This document shows positions 12,950-22,968 of a stretch of 64,000 nt of DNA, piece after piece. The first letter of the stretch is position 1. Every line of letters begins with the position of its first letter. The notes under the pieces are model-generated. The model made no database searches. It saw nothing but the letters and a program-made list of their open reading frames with translations, and was not told the origin of the DNA. Both the position numbers and the translations under genes were made by a program. Origin of the DNA: Pyronema omphalodes (Eukaryota > Ascomycota > Pezizomycetes > Pezizales > Pyronemataceae); the NCBI GenBank assembly GCA_024516155.1, contig JAJJXM010000002.1:682001-746000 (forward strand), written 5' to 3'.

Positions 12950-13650
12950 GATAGACTAACGAAATAATTAATAAACGGTAATTCTGAAATAGGAATATCT
13001 GATGACCTTTATGATTGTAGTAGATAGCGGCAAAATAGGAATGTCTAATGGCTTCTGAAAAAAAAAAAAATCCCAGGAAAAGTGGAGGTGTAACGAGTGG
13101 CAGGTGGGTGTGCCCCCGGCAGCATTTCTACTCCAGAGTCCGGGGTAGGGCAGGTTCGCTACATCATCACGTGATTATTAGCTTTGTGTAACGTTGTACT
13201 GAAATCACACATCGCATGTTCCAATAGTAAGCTACGGTAGCCTAAGCGAGCTTAAATATTGTCATCTTGCACTTTACAAGCACTTCGTTCTCGATCATAG
13301 CTTCGCTTCGCATGATGATATTTCAACGGACTGAATGAGCCAATAACTGTACACAAAACTGGTTTTACGATCATATGTACCGGCGGGGGTTTTGGGAATA
13401 GAAGGTGCTGAAGATACATGATCCAACAGCGATGGAACTTCCCGTAGGAAATTCTCCGCAAAACAAACAACGTCAATGGCAACGGTCAATTCCTTCTAGT
13501 TGAAACGACATACGCAGATCATTACTCATAACGTCCAGTACTAGCTCACTAGCTCTTGCCACCAGAAGAAAAGCCAAACTCCTTACTCACGGCCTTTCCA
13601 GCACACTCCCTTAATTTGCCGCGTCACTCTTCCCGCCTGCACTCGTCACT

Positions 13651-14001
13651 TTACTTATCCGTGTCGTATGCTTCCCTTCCCACGTTGGCAGCTTGGGAGA
13701 ATCCCTCGGACACACCCGAGGAAAACGACTTCATCTGTCCACTCAAAGACCCCTTCAAGGAACCTCTCTGAGAACCACTCGGGGAACTCCTAACGGATCC
13801 GAAACTATCATGTACCTGGGTGCTCAAGAATCTACTCCCCTCTTCCCTTAGCGACGAAGGCATCCGTAATTCATCGCTCTTATACTCAGCCTTAATCATC
13901 CTCGAAATTCTCGTCAAGAAAAAAGTCGAGATGCAATTCGCAGTTTTCCTAATGATGTGGCTTTCAATGCTTGGGAGACTTCTTCCAGTATCCCTGATCA
14001 A
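13651..14001 (-). pseudogene. Possible coding remnant, Ser/Lys/Arg-rich C-terminus
   Basis: An open minus-strand frame of 116 codons has no ATG at its head and ends in a hydrophilic tail containing SPSGSQRGSLKGSLSGQMK. The composition is unlike the AT-rich surroundings. No start, upstream exon or family could be found, so it may be a 3' exon fragment or noise. Confidence 0.2.
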
Positions 14002-15279
14002 CAGGACTAATCTTCCGAAAATTTACGAGGTGGACTCTGAATAAGATACATAAGTTTACTAGCTTATTTTCTATACATTCTTGCTGCTACAATATTGTTT
14101 GCTTGGGATATCACTCGGTCAAAGGTGACACTGATCCATTGTGAAGCAACAGGAATCCAAAAAACAGAAGGGTATGAAATCAAAGTTTGAATTCTGAGTA
14201 TATATGAAGAATAAGCCATTTTACATTTCTCGGCGTACTAGATCTCAATGAGCTCATTCTGGGTTTATTTCGATCTGATTATGGTAAAGAAAGGGTGCGA
14301 AAATTCTCGACATAGAAAGTATCAAGACGTCCGAGAATCTGCTCCGGTAACAAAACAAGGAACATAGAAGGTTTGAAAAGTCGTTTTTTACTCATTTTAC
14401 TACCACCAGTGTTTTTCGTAAACATGAATGAAATCGGAGCCGTACATACCAATGTAGACTCCTCCCGCATCTGCTCAGCAAAGGCTTAGAAGTTTTAGAA
14501 CATACTGCATCAAGGACTCAAACTATGAAGGCATCGCATTCGTATTCCCCGATTTGCGCTACATATATCCTTTCAGCTACGGCTGCTTCCGGAGAATCGT
14601 GCGCGCGTGCCACGCTGATCGATCTCCATAAGACCTCACACCTAAGAGTCATTATCGGAGGTATGCGCCGACATAAGGACGTAGGAGAGTTTCATATTGC
14701 TGTTATAACCTGTTTTCTTGATACCATTAGCTGGTTAGGTTGTTGGTGATAATTTCATGTGAAACATAGGTGTTTAGGGAGAAAAATTTAGAAATTTGCT
14801 AGCTTGGATTAAAATAACGGCGTGAAATCATCCTGCATTGAACTTAGCTGGAGTTGGTAAAGCTTGGGAATACTACGGGTCTATGTTTTACATTCCGTGG
14901 AAAGAAAGAATGTTTGAATTTACCGTGACTGGCGGTACTTTGAAGGGAAGTGTGGTTAGGTTTTTTACACAAGTCCGCGGGTAGTCTTATCAGGCGTTCT
15001 ACAATTGTTGAAGTTCTGGTTGCTGAAAGTTCTTTGGAAAAAGGCAGCCGGTAAAATATCTGGGTATGCAGCTCATCACCTGTAGCTTTGATGTGTGTGC
15101 AATCCTGTCAATATTTGAGACCTGCACTTGCAGCTATAATCAAAGATCCGACAAATTGAATGGGCAAGAAATTTGTAACCAAAATCTACATCTAGCTCTT
15201 ACTTCACAAAATTACATGTCGTGAAATATTAAAAAGGAATTGCAGGCTCCTCCAAAGACATTGTCCTTGGCGTCATGTA

Positions 15280-16322
15280 AAACAGTCTCCAACATGAAAC
15301 TGACGCTCAGTGAATGCAGTGACGACTAGCTCTTCAAGCGACTTCTGAGTAACCGCTCTAGCCTGATAAATCTCCTTTGTAGCACCCTTCATGAGTGTCT
15401 CATACACTGACACAGAACCGCAGATGTACAGATATATATGCACCAATTAGACCACTTTGATTCATAGACATTACAAGATTGCAAATCATGTTCTGCAGCC
15501 TACTTTTCGATAATATTACTATCTAGGTATCAGGACTCGGTTGCTTTTTCAATAATATCCCGAGCAATAGTGAGGATATTCCTTAAGGGACCGCTGATTG
15601 GCTAAGTATACAATGAAAGAACCCCGAGAAGACTTTTTGATGATGTTCATAATCTAATATGATCCACCACCATGGTCTCCTTCGTCGAAAGTTCCAGATA
15701 CCATCCGTAAAATATCCCTCATAGCTAAATCCCTCGTATTTTCACCCTGAGACACATCAGCCATATGTTTAGTCAGTCGCTTAGTCCCCTGCCTTTCTCG
15801 TAACAATGCTGCGCAAATTCAATAAACTCGCTCGACGGTTTTAATAGCATGAATGAGTCGAAAAAATAATTCCTGCATTCTTTAAATCAGTCTCAAAACT
15901 TTCCGGTGGTTCTACCTTAATCCTCAGAAATATATTCCCTTCTCATAATCCATGACATAAACCGGCATTCTTGAAAGAATCCCCTCACCTGATGTGATGT
16001 GAGAGATACTGAACTTCGGTGGAGATCCAACTGCTCAATCATGGAATCTGAAGATTTGTAGTGAGCGTCTTCCTATGGTCTACCGTTGGAATATCCTATG
16101 CCGGATTTGCCATTTGTTTCCCTCCTTTGGAATAGACAGCAGGGTCGCGACACCCAGCTGGACACCATAGCACGTCGACAAGTAAAGCTTAAAATTTCTG
16201 TATCTACTTCTGGAATCCACTCGAGCATTATTATTGGTGTATATTCGTGAAGTGCGTAATTTTAAGGTTGCCTTTCGTCTCCATTCGAATGGACTTCTGA
16301 CCTTGCGTTTGAGAAAATTCAT
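15280..16322 (-). pseudogene. Probable decayed gene with stops and frameshifts
   Basis: Reading the minus strand from 16322 gives a chain of protein-like pieces in shifting frames. In order they are an ATG-headed basic segment (16322-16080), EDAHYKSSDSMIEQLDLH, KVEPPESFETDLKNAG, an ALLRERQGTKRLTKHMADVS-type segment, ISGPLRNILTIARDIIEKAT, and finally YETLMKGATKEIYQARAV followed by SLEELVVTAF and a stop. Several interrupting codons are TAG or TGA that a single C-to-T or G-to-A change would create, as repeat-induced point mutation or simple decay would do. I do not recognise the family. It lies just upstream of the DHH gene, on the opposite strand. Confidence 0.35.
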
Positions 16323-16600
16323 TAGAATCCCTTGGAGTACATTCCAGATGTCGAAGTTGTGGGTGCAATTTCTCTAGCGTAATCATCAGCCCAACACAGA
16401 TGAAAATTCTTCTAAAATCTTTGGCGTCGACTCAATCGATAATCTTGATTGACAATGATTGCTGGGTCGATTCAACGCGATGCGTTCTCCGGCGGCCGCA
16501 AGAGTTTGACGCGACGAGCTATGACGTTACCACGTGATATGAAACGCGGTCGGCGGAAAACTTGCACTTTGGCTTCACAGACCGAGTAAAGTCAATAACG

Positions 16601-18244
16601 ATGCGTTCCACAATTCGGAATGCCATTATAAGGCTAAGGTCTGGATGTGCTTGTTACCAATCACCAGTATTAATCCGAAATTCGATATTCGCACGGCGTC
16701 AAGCAATTCCAGCATCTTGCTTCAGATCCATGTCCACCACCGTCAAACCGCGTAAAGATCATCCAACCGAGCCGATCGATGAGCCGCCACGCAAAGCCGC
16801 CAGAACCAAATCAAAAAAGACAGTAAAGAAAGAGACAGTAAAGAAGGAAGAGGATAGTGAGCAAGTAACGGAAAGGAGGGATGAAACGTTGATATGGCCT
16901 GCACCACCTGAGCAGATCGAGGCAGCTAGGGAATTCATTCTTGAAGCGTTAATAATCCAAGCCCTTCTTTCCCTATACCGTTGGACTAACATATACAGTG
17001 CTCAACCGGAATCCAATGTCCTTCTGGTACCGGACCGTGATACTGATGGGTTATCTGCTGGAACCATCATGTCTCTCACTCTCCGGATTCTTTCCAAGAA
17101 GCCTCTGGCTTCAATCCACACACACTTTGTGCAGCAAGGTCGAAACGTCTTCACTGAAGAAGAGAGGAAACTAATGACCACTATATGCAAAGAGAAGAAG
17201 ATCACCCACATGATAATTCTTGATCAGGGCTCGCGAAGGTCTCCACCTCTCCTTGACGAAACGCAGGTTTCGACAAAGGTCCTCATTATCGATCACCATC
17301 ACTCAGATTACTTCCCCGAGAATGCCACCATGGTCAATGCCTGCAACCACAAACCAATTGCTACTTCCAGTCTCCTAACGTACGTTATCTGTAAACCGCT
17401 ACATAAAGATATCGAGAAGGAGACGGCTTGGGCTGCTATCCTCGGAATCTTCGGAGACCTCGGGGCAACCACGAAGCTTGTACCTCCTTATCCAGATGAG
17501 CTGGCAGTAGCGAAAAAGACATACACTGCGAAACATATCACCGACCTGGTTGGACTTCTGAATGCACCTCGGAGGACACCAGAATGCAACACTATAGACG
17601 CATGGGAGCTTCTCCAGCGAGAGCCTTACCAGACCCCAGAAGTAACTCCTAAGATGATTATGAAAGGCGAATGGAAGGAGGATAAACTACAGAAGCTTAG
17701 AATTGCCAGTGCAAGGATTAAAGAAGAGGTTGAGGCATGGACTCGCACTGCACCCCAGTTTTCCAGAGATGGAAAGGTTTGCATGATCTACATTGAATCT
17801 GGGTTCCAGATTCATGGGATTATTGCAATAAGATGGGCTTCGCATATGGGGAATGAAAATTGTAAAGTGGTTATGTGTGCAAACGGTGCTTATGTTAAGG
17901 GAAGAGTTAACTTCTCGTGCCGTGTTGCGCGTACGAGAGGTAAACCAACCGTGGAAGGGCAGTACGATGATGTGGATATCATCAAGATGCTCAAGGAATT
18001 TGCGGCTAAGGACCCGTGGCTGCTAGAAAATATTGGAACAGAGTTTGCGAATGGGCATAAACATGCCTCAGGAGGAAGTTTACCGAAGGAAGTGTGGGAG
18101 GTTTTTCTTGAGAAGGGGTTGGAAATGCTAAAGAAGGGTGAAAGGCCCGAAAAGGCGGACAAGAATAAGAAATCTCCGAAAAAGAGCCCTCAGAAAAACA
18201 CTATGGATTCATGGTTGATAAAGGAGCCAGTTAGTAGCAAATAA
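16601..18244 (+). CDS. DHH-family phosphoesterase, possibly mitochondrial and nuclear
   Basis: Single exon, 547 residues from the ATG at 16601. The frame is open a little further 5' but has no earlier ATG. DHH superfamily motifs are in order: DRDTDG (145-150), LDQG (207-210), IDHHHSD (230-236) and GDLG (285-288), which together bind two metal ions for phosphodiester hydrolysis. A GHKHASGG element at 485-492 fits the C-terminal DHHA1-type substrate domain. The first 43 residues are Arg-rich and lack acids, like a mitochondrial presequence. A second ATG follows at residue 44, ahead of a Lys-rich stretch (KSKKTVKKETVKKE). Alternative starts could give two locations. The tail KNTMDSWL is vaguely PIP-box-like. 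The substrate (DNA, RNA or small nucleotide) is not determined by the sequence. Confidence 0.88.
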   Translation: MRSTIRNAIIRLRSGCACYQSPVLIRNSIFARRQAIPASCFRSMSTTVKPRKDHPTEPIDEPPRKAARTKSKKTVKKETVKKEEDSEQVTERRDETLIWPAPPEQIEAAREFILEALIIQALLSLYRWTNIYSAQPESNVLLVPDRDTDGLSAGTIMSLTLRILSKKPLASIHTHFVQQGRNVFTEEERKLMTTICKEKKITHMIILDQGSRRSPPLLDETQVSTKVLIIDHHHSDYFPENATMVNACNHKPIATSSLLTYVICKPLHKDIEKETAWAAILGIFGDLGATTKLVPPYPDELAVAKKTYTAKHITDLVGLLNAPRRTPECNTIDAWELLQREPYQTPEVTPKMIMKGEWKEDKLQKLRIASARIKEEVEAWTRTAPQFSRDGKVCMIYIESGFQIHGIIAIRWASHMGNENCKVVMCANGAYVKGRVNFSCRVARTRGKPTVEGQYDDVDIIKMLKEFAAKDPWLLENIGTEFANGHKHASGGSLPKEVWEVFLEKGLEMLKKGERPEKADKNKKSPKKSPQKNTMDSWLIKEPVSSK

Positions 18245-18304
18245 TTATGATCTCGCTTATTTTATAGTAAGTAGTCTCCGTGGTCGTGTATTTCCATCTT
18301 CAAC

Positions 18305-19520
18305 TCAAAGCTGGCCCAACTTCTGTGCCGCTTGAACAATCATCTTATTCAAGAGCAAGTCCTTCCTAGCATCTGCCAGCGTTGTCTTAACCGGTTTGTT
18401 GTGCACAATCATCTCCCAGAGCTCCAACATCTCGAGGGTGTAAGGATCCTCATAAGTGCGCCGGATTGTTCGTTCCTGGAATGCCTTTTCATCTCCCTCA
18501 ACCGATTCCCTAACAACCATAGTCACTGGTAGTCCTTTGACATACGGCGTATCGTAGATGACCTTTACCGTCTTTTTCTTGCCAAAGATCTCAATATGTG
18601 CGTCAAAACGGGGAACCTCATCGAAACCACTTTCGTAAGTTACAGCGAAGGTGGGGTATTTGAACAAAACCGTCCAGATTGGAAATTGCAGGTTGCATCC
18701 CAAGACACTTTCAGGCATTCCCAAGGCCTCTCGCATAAGCGATAAGTCGTGAGAACCGAGACTGCAATAGTGAGAATTTGATGGGAAAAAATCCGGAGCC
18801 GTTTTAATACATACCTGCCAAGGATACGCCAAATGTCCGTGCCCAGCTCACTAACCGCCACTTCAGCCTCGACAGCAAGGCCCTGGTGTACATGGGTCGC
18901 CGCCCGTTGTGATAGTGCCTCCTTGTCTGCCTCCGACACATCGGTGAATCGCTGCGGGAATGTCCCGGACTGTGAGATAAATACCGGGTTTGGTGCAATA
19001 ATGTCTAAGCATTCATTTAGCATAATATAAAACCTTTGGATAAAGAATCTTTACCTCTGACTTTCGCATACAAAATCTCACCCGCACCCCCAATTTCCTT
19101 CAGTGCATCTTCAAATGCAGATGCATACCTTCTCATGTAACCAACCATGACCTTGTTACCGGTCTCAGCTTCAGCGTCAATTATAGAATTAACGGCTGAA
19201 CAACTCAGTGCCACTGGCTTTTCAACAAAAACATGTTTTCCAGCAAACAAAGCAAGACGACTATGCTCAGCATGGTATTCATCAGAATTCACAACAAATA
19301 CCACGTCGACGTCTGAAGCAGTACATAGCTCATTCGGGTCTGATGTAGTTTTGTGAGGGTGTGGAAGGCGTGATGAACAAAGCTGGAGTGCTCCCGGAGA
19401 AACATCGCAAAGATATGTGACGTGGAACTTCTCGCTGAGAAAAACCAAGTTTGGAAGATGAACGACCTGGGTGACTTCACCACAGCCGATAATTCCAACG
19501 CGGACACGGCTTGAAGACAT
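18305..19520 (-). CDS. Gfo/Idh/MocA-family NAD(P)-dependent oxidoreductase (3 exons)
   Basis: Predicted sugar- or polyol-type dehydrogenase with an N-terminal Rossmann fold. Exons are 19520-19055, 19004-18815 and 18761-18305; introns are 50 and 53 nt with GTAAAG and GTATGT donors. The spliced product is 370 residues. VGIIGCGEVTQVVHLPN near residues 8-24 is the dinucleotide-binding glycine loop, and HVFVEKPVALS is the family EKP motif that positions the nicotinamide and catalytic Lys. Splicing joins AKVR to DIIAPNPVFISQSGTFP, and ILG to SLGSHDLSLMREALG, both smooth family-like joins, so the exon structure is well supported. The substrate is unknown. The start lies 264 bp from that of MRE11 on the other strand, so the two probably share regulatory DNA. 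Confidence 0.88.
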
Positions 19521-19784
19521 TTAAAGTTGATTTCGAGATTCTGGTGGATAAGATCGATGGAGATGGAGATATGTGCGGAACCAATTGTTGATCCGTTGTC
19601 ATCTGGAGCTTCCCCGCTTCCCCGCTTCGGTAGCATGCCGAGTGAGCTCTGTGATTGGTGAATGCACGAGCGATCTCATATCACGTGATAATGTCGAGCG
19701 TGTCAGATTAGCATCACTGCCAACGCGTTTCCGTGCTCAGACGCGTCGTCCGCGCACAAGCCCACAAAATTAATTCCGCCAACA
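19521..19784. promoter_or_regulatory. Bidirectional promoter with two MCB elements
   Basis: This 264-bp spacer separates the divergent oxidoreductase and MRE11 starts. Two ACGCGT hexamers (MluI cell-cycle boxes, bound by MBF/DSC1 in other fungi) lie at 19723-19728 and 19741-19746, 39-62 bp before the MRE11 ATG. A perfect 12-bp palindrome TATCACGTGATA (Cbf1-like core) is at 19679-19690. Cell-cycle control of MRE11 is inferred from these sites and from MBF targets in yeasts. Confidence 0.55.
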
Positions 19785-22148
19785 ATGTTGCCACCACCAG
19801 GTACGCTTATTACCTTCAAAATCGACTTTAGTAACTAAATTTTATAGAGGATGATGAGAACACTATCCGAATTCTTATTGCAACCGATTCCCATGTTGGC
19901 TACAACGAGCGAGACCCTATTCGTGGCAAAGACAGTGCGAGATCGTTTGAGGAGGTAATCAGCCTTGCCAAAGAGCGAAATGTCGATATGATTCTACTCT
20001 CCGGTGACTTGTTTCACGACAATAAGCCATCGCATACCGCTTTCATCGATGCTATGAAAACTCTACGAACCAACTGTCTTGGAGATAAACCGGTGGAGCT
20101 CGAAATCCTTTCCGACATGTCCCAGGAGTTTCAGCTAGCTGGTGGACATGTTAACTACGAGGACGAAGATATCAATGTTTCTATTCCAGTATTCTCTATC
20201 CACGGAAATCATGACGATCCTAGCGGAGTATGTGTGTACAGTTTATTACCGAGGAGTTAAACTAACATTGCGAAGGAAGACCGCGTATGCGCTCTCGATA
20301 TCCTCTCCGTTTCCGGACTTGTAAACTACTTCGGTCGCACCCCCGAAAATGACAACATCACTATTAGCCCGGTGCTTCTACAGAAGGGCCACACAAAGTT
20401 AGCGATGTACGGCCTTTCAAATGTCCGTGACGAAAGGTTGTTCCGTACATTCCGTGACGGAAAGGTTAAATTTCTCCGTCCGGATATTCAGCAGGACGAA
20501 TGGTTCAACCTGATGACTGTGCATCAGAACCAGTAAGGCTCTTCTTCTTCTAAACTCTTTGGCATATACTGATTGAATAGTATCGGTCATTCTGAAACCG
20601 GCTACCTTCCGGAAAACTTCTTAGAGGACTTCTTAGACGTTGTCATCTGGGGTCACGAACACGAATGCCTAATCGAGCCACGATTAAACACTGAAATGAA
20701 CTTCCACGTTATCCAACCTGGATCATCGGTCGCTACTTCACTTTGCGCGGGAGAAGCTGTTCCGAAACACTGTGGAATTCTCTCGATAACTGGAAGAGAT
20801 TTTCATCTGGAAAAGATCCGACTCAAAACTGTCCGACCGTTTGTCTATAAAGAAATCATTCTTGCCGAGCAGAAGGAGATGAAAAATGTTTGGAGAAAGC
20901 CAAACAATCGAACAACGATTACCCAGTTCTTGAGTGAGATGGTAGAAGAGTTAATCGAGGAAGCAAAAGAAGAATGGTTATCACTACAAGAGGAAAGCTC
21001 GCAAGAATTAGAGGTTCCTTTGCCCTTGGTTAGACTGCGGGTTGAATATTCCTCACCGGAGGGGAATTTTGAAATGGAAAATCCACAAAGATTCTCGAGC
21101 CGTTTCGTGGGAAAGGTTGCGAACTCCCATGATGTCGTCCAATTTCATCGAAAGAAAACCAGCTACAAGCGAATAAAGACAGATAACATGGAAATTGATG
21201 ACGAAAAACTATTAGAGAAATTGGACAATGACATACAGAACATCACCTTCAAGGATCTAGTTGGGGAATTCCTTGAGAAGGCAACTCTTGAAATTATCCC
21301 CGTCAATGGATTGAGTGATGCCGTCGGTCAATTTGTTAATAAAGACGACAAACATGCTACAGAAACATTTGTTGACGAAGCACGGAAAGCATGTCTTACC
21401 AAGATGAAGGAATTTGACGAGCTGGATGAGAGCAAAATTACGGATATTGTCAATGCACACAAAAGTTATCTTGAAGACCAGTTTTCGAAGGGTCAACTCA
21501 AGATCAAGAAGGTTTGTTGTGTTTGTCTTTCTTCTTTTTCGGTTTACTAACTTTCTGTAGAGAAACAAGAAACTCAAGCCAAAACCAGACGAGTGGGACT
21601 CGGATATCGATGGAAATTGGTCCGATGAACCCGCCGCACAAATTGGCCCTGATGATGTCGCCTCGGACGATGAAGACGGTAGCACATCTGCAAGAACTAC
21701 TGCAGCCACAAGTGGTCGTGGCCGTGGGCGAGGCCGGGGGGCACGCACGACGACCACTACACGAAAGCCCGCTGCCACGAGGAAAACTCCAGCCAAAAGG
21801 GCTCCAGCGAAAGGCAAGAAAAAGGCCGTAGATAGCGATGAGGAAGAAGAAGTAGATGCGATGGAGATTGACGATGACGATGACGAAGAGGAAGCACCGG
21901 CACCTCCTCCAACTAGAACCATAAGAAAAGCTACTGTTAAGAAACCTGCGCCTAAAGCCGCAACAGCAGGACGACAGACACAGCTGAATTTTGCACCTAG
22001 CCAGCGCGTAACGACAGAAAGTCAAGCTACTCAGGCTTTATTTCATCGTAACCCTATACATATATCCACTGACGAAGAAGAGATTGATGATAGCGGTTCA
22101 GACGACTTTGTGCCTATAAAAGACACTAAGGGCCGTAGCCGTCGATAA
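19785..22148 (+). CDS. MRE11 double-strand-break repair nuclease (5 exons)
   Basis: Nuclease subunit of the MRE11-RAD50-NBS1/XRS2 complex, which senses and resects DNA double-strand breaks and acts at telomeres and in meiosis. Exons: 19785-19800, 19848-20227, 20276-20532, 20581-21511 and 21561-22148; introns of 47-49 nt, with ACTAAC branch points visible in two. The first exon encodes only five codons plus one base. The product is 723 residues, normal for fungi. Phosphoesterase motifs are present: DSHVGY (19-24), [10 protein letters not shown] (58-67), GNHDDPSG (125-132), VHQNH (214-218) and GHEH (242-245). The C-terminus (exon 5) is acidic then basic, with a Gly-Arg run near 580-589 ([12 protein letters not shown]), resembling the arginine-methylated GAR motif of animal MRE11. 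All active-site residues seem intact. Confidence 0.96.
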
Positions 22149-22279
22149 ACGAATTCATGTATATAAATTTTATGATCTACGCATTACGAAGGTTTTTTTC
22201 TAGAAAATGTTGTTTGTGTTTTCAATTAATTTCGTTTCATTCTTGAATTCAGCCATATCTCTGTATTATGGCCTTCAAT

Positions 22280-22968
22280 CTACAACCAAATCCTGCGAAC
22301 CCAAATGTCATCTACCTCAAACACCTTTTGCGTACATCCCTCTCTTTCGCAAGGTGGCAATTCAATCCTTAACTCATCAATTCTCTTCCAAATCATCTGT
22401 CCGCTGGTCCAGTCAAAGCAAACATGCCTCCAAATCCCATCATCTGCTGTATCCGTAATCGCCTCTATCGTTTTAACGAAGATTCCCTGATAATACCCTT
22501 TAAATAAAATCTTTGTCCTCCCTTCTCCCGGTGGAACAGTTCTGTAACTATACCAAAGCTACAAAATATCAGCAAACCATCATGCACCGTCCCCGGACTA
22601 AGAAATCTTACACTAAACACATCTGTGAACTCTTTCGGCGCTCCACCGCCCTTCAAGGTCAGTTCGGTAGTCCCCGGACCAGACTCGGAATAAAGCGTAG
22701 TAGCGTTACTAGGGATCGGGATCCATCCAGAGGGGCTGTTGGTATAGGTACGGTACCCAGACCAGCCGGTCCAGTTTAGGCCGAAGTAAGTCTGCCAGGG
22801 CTCGTTGGGGAGGTGTTCAAAGTTTAACACGGCTGTAGGCCAGCCGGGGTATCGGCAAGTTTTGTATTGGGGTGGTACATCGTCGAATGGTGGTGGAATT
22901 GTAACAGCGGCGGTAAGACTGAGGAGGCTGAGCAATGAGAATGCGGACAGGAGGGATGTGGAAACCAT
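22280..22968 (-). CDS. Small secreted protein, 4 Cys (2 exons)
   Basis: Exons 22968-22612 and 22558-22280 flank a 53-nt intron (GTAAGA donor, CTGAT branch, TTGTAG acceptor). Without splicing the frame drifts into an unrelated tail, so the second exon is easily missed. The spliced product is 211 residues. Residues 1-21 are a clear signal peptide (LLSAFSLLSLLSLTAAV). The mature part is rich in Trp, Tyr and Pro, has two N-glycosylation sequons (NWT near 65, NAT near 88) and four cysteines (C38, the VCFDW segment, and PPC and EGC near the end) that could make two disulfides. A DDGIWRHVCFDWTSGQ segment looks like a beta-sandwich strand. Family unknown; an extracellular or cell-wall protein is likely. 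It converges on MRE11 with 131 bp between stops. Confidence 0.8.

Larger units (their letters stand above)
9342..16600. other. Gene desert with eroded coding-like blocks
   Basis: No intact gene was found. The frames that look protein-like (11988-12949, 13651-14001 and 15280-16322, all minus strand) are broken and listed separately. The rest is AT-rich with homopolymer runs (T16 near 11573, A11 near 13060). An ATCACGTGAT palindrome sits at 13165-13174. The final 270 bases should contain the DHH gene promoter, with CACGTG at 16531-16536. Confidence 0.5.
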
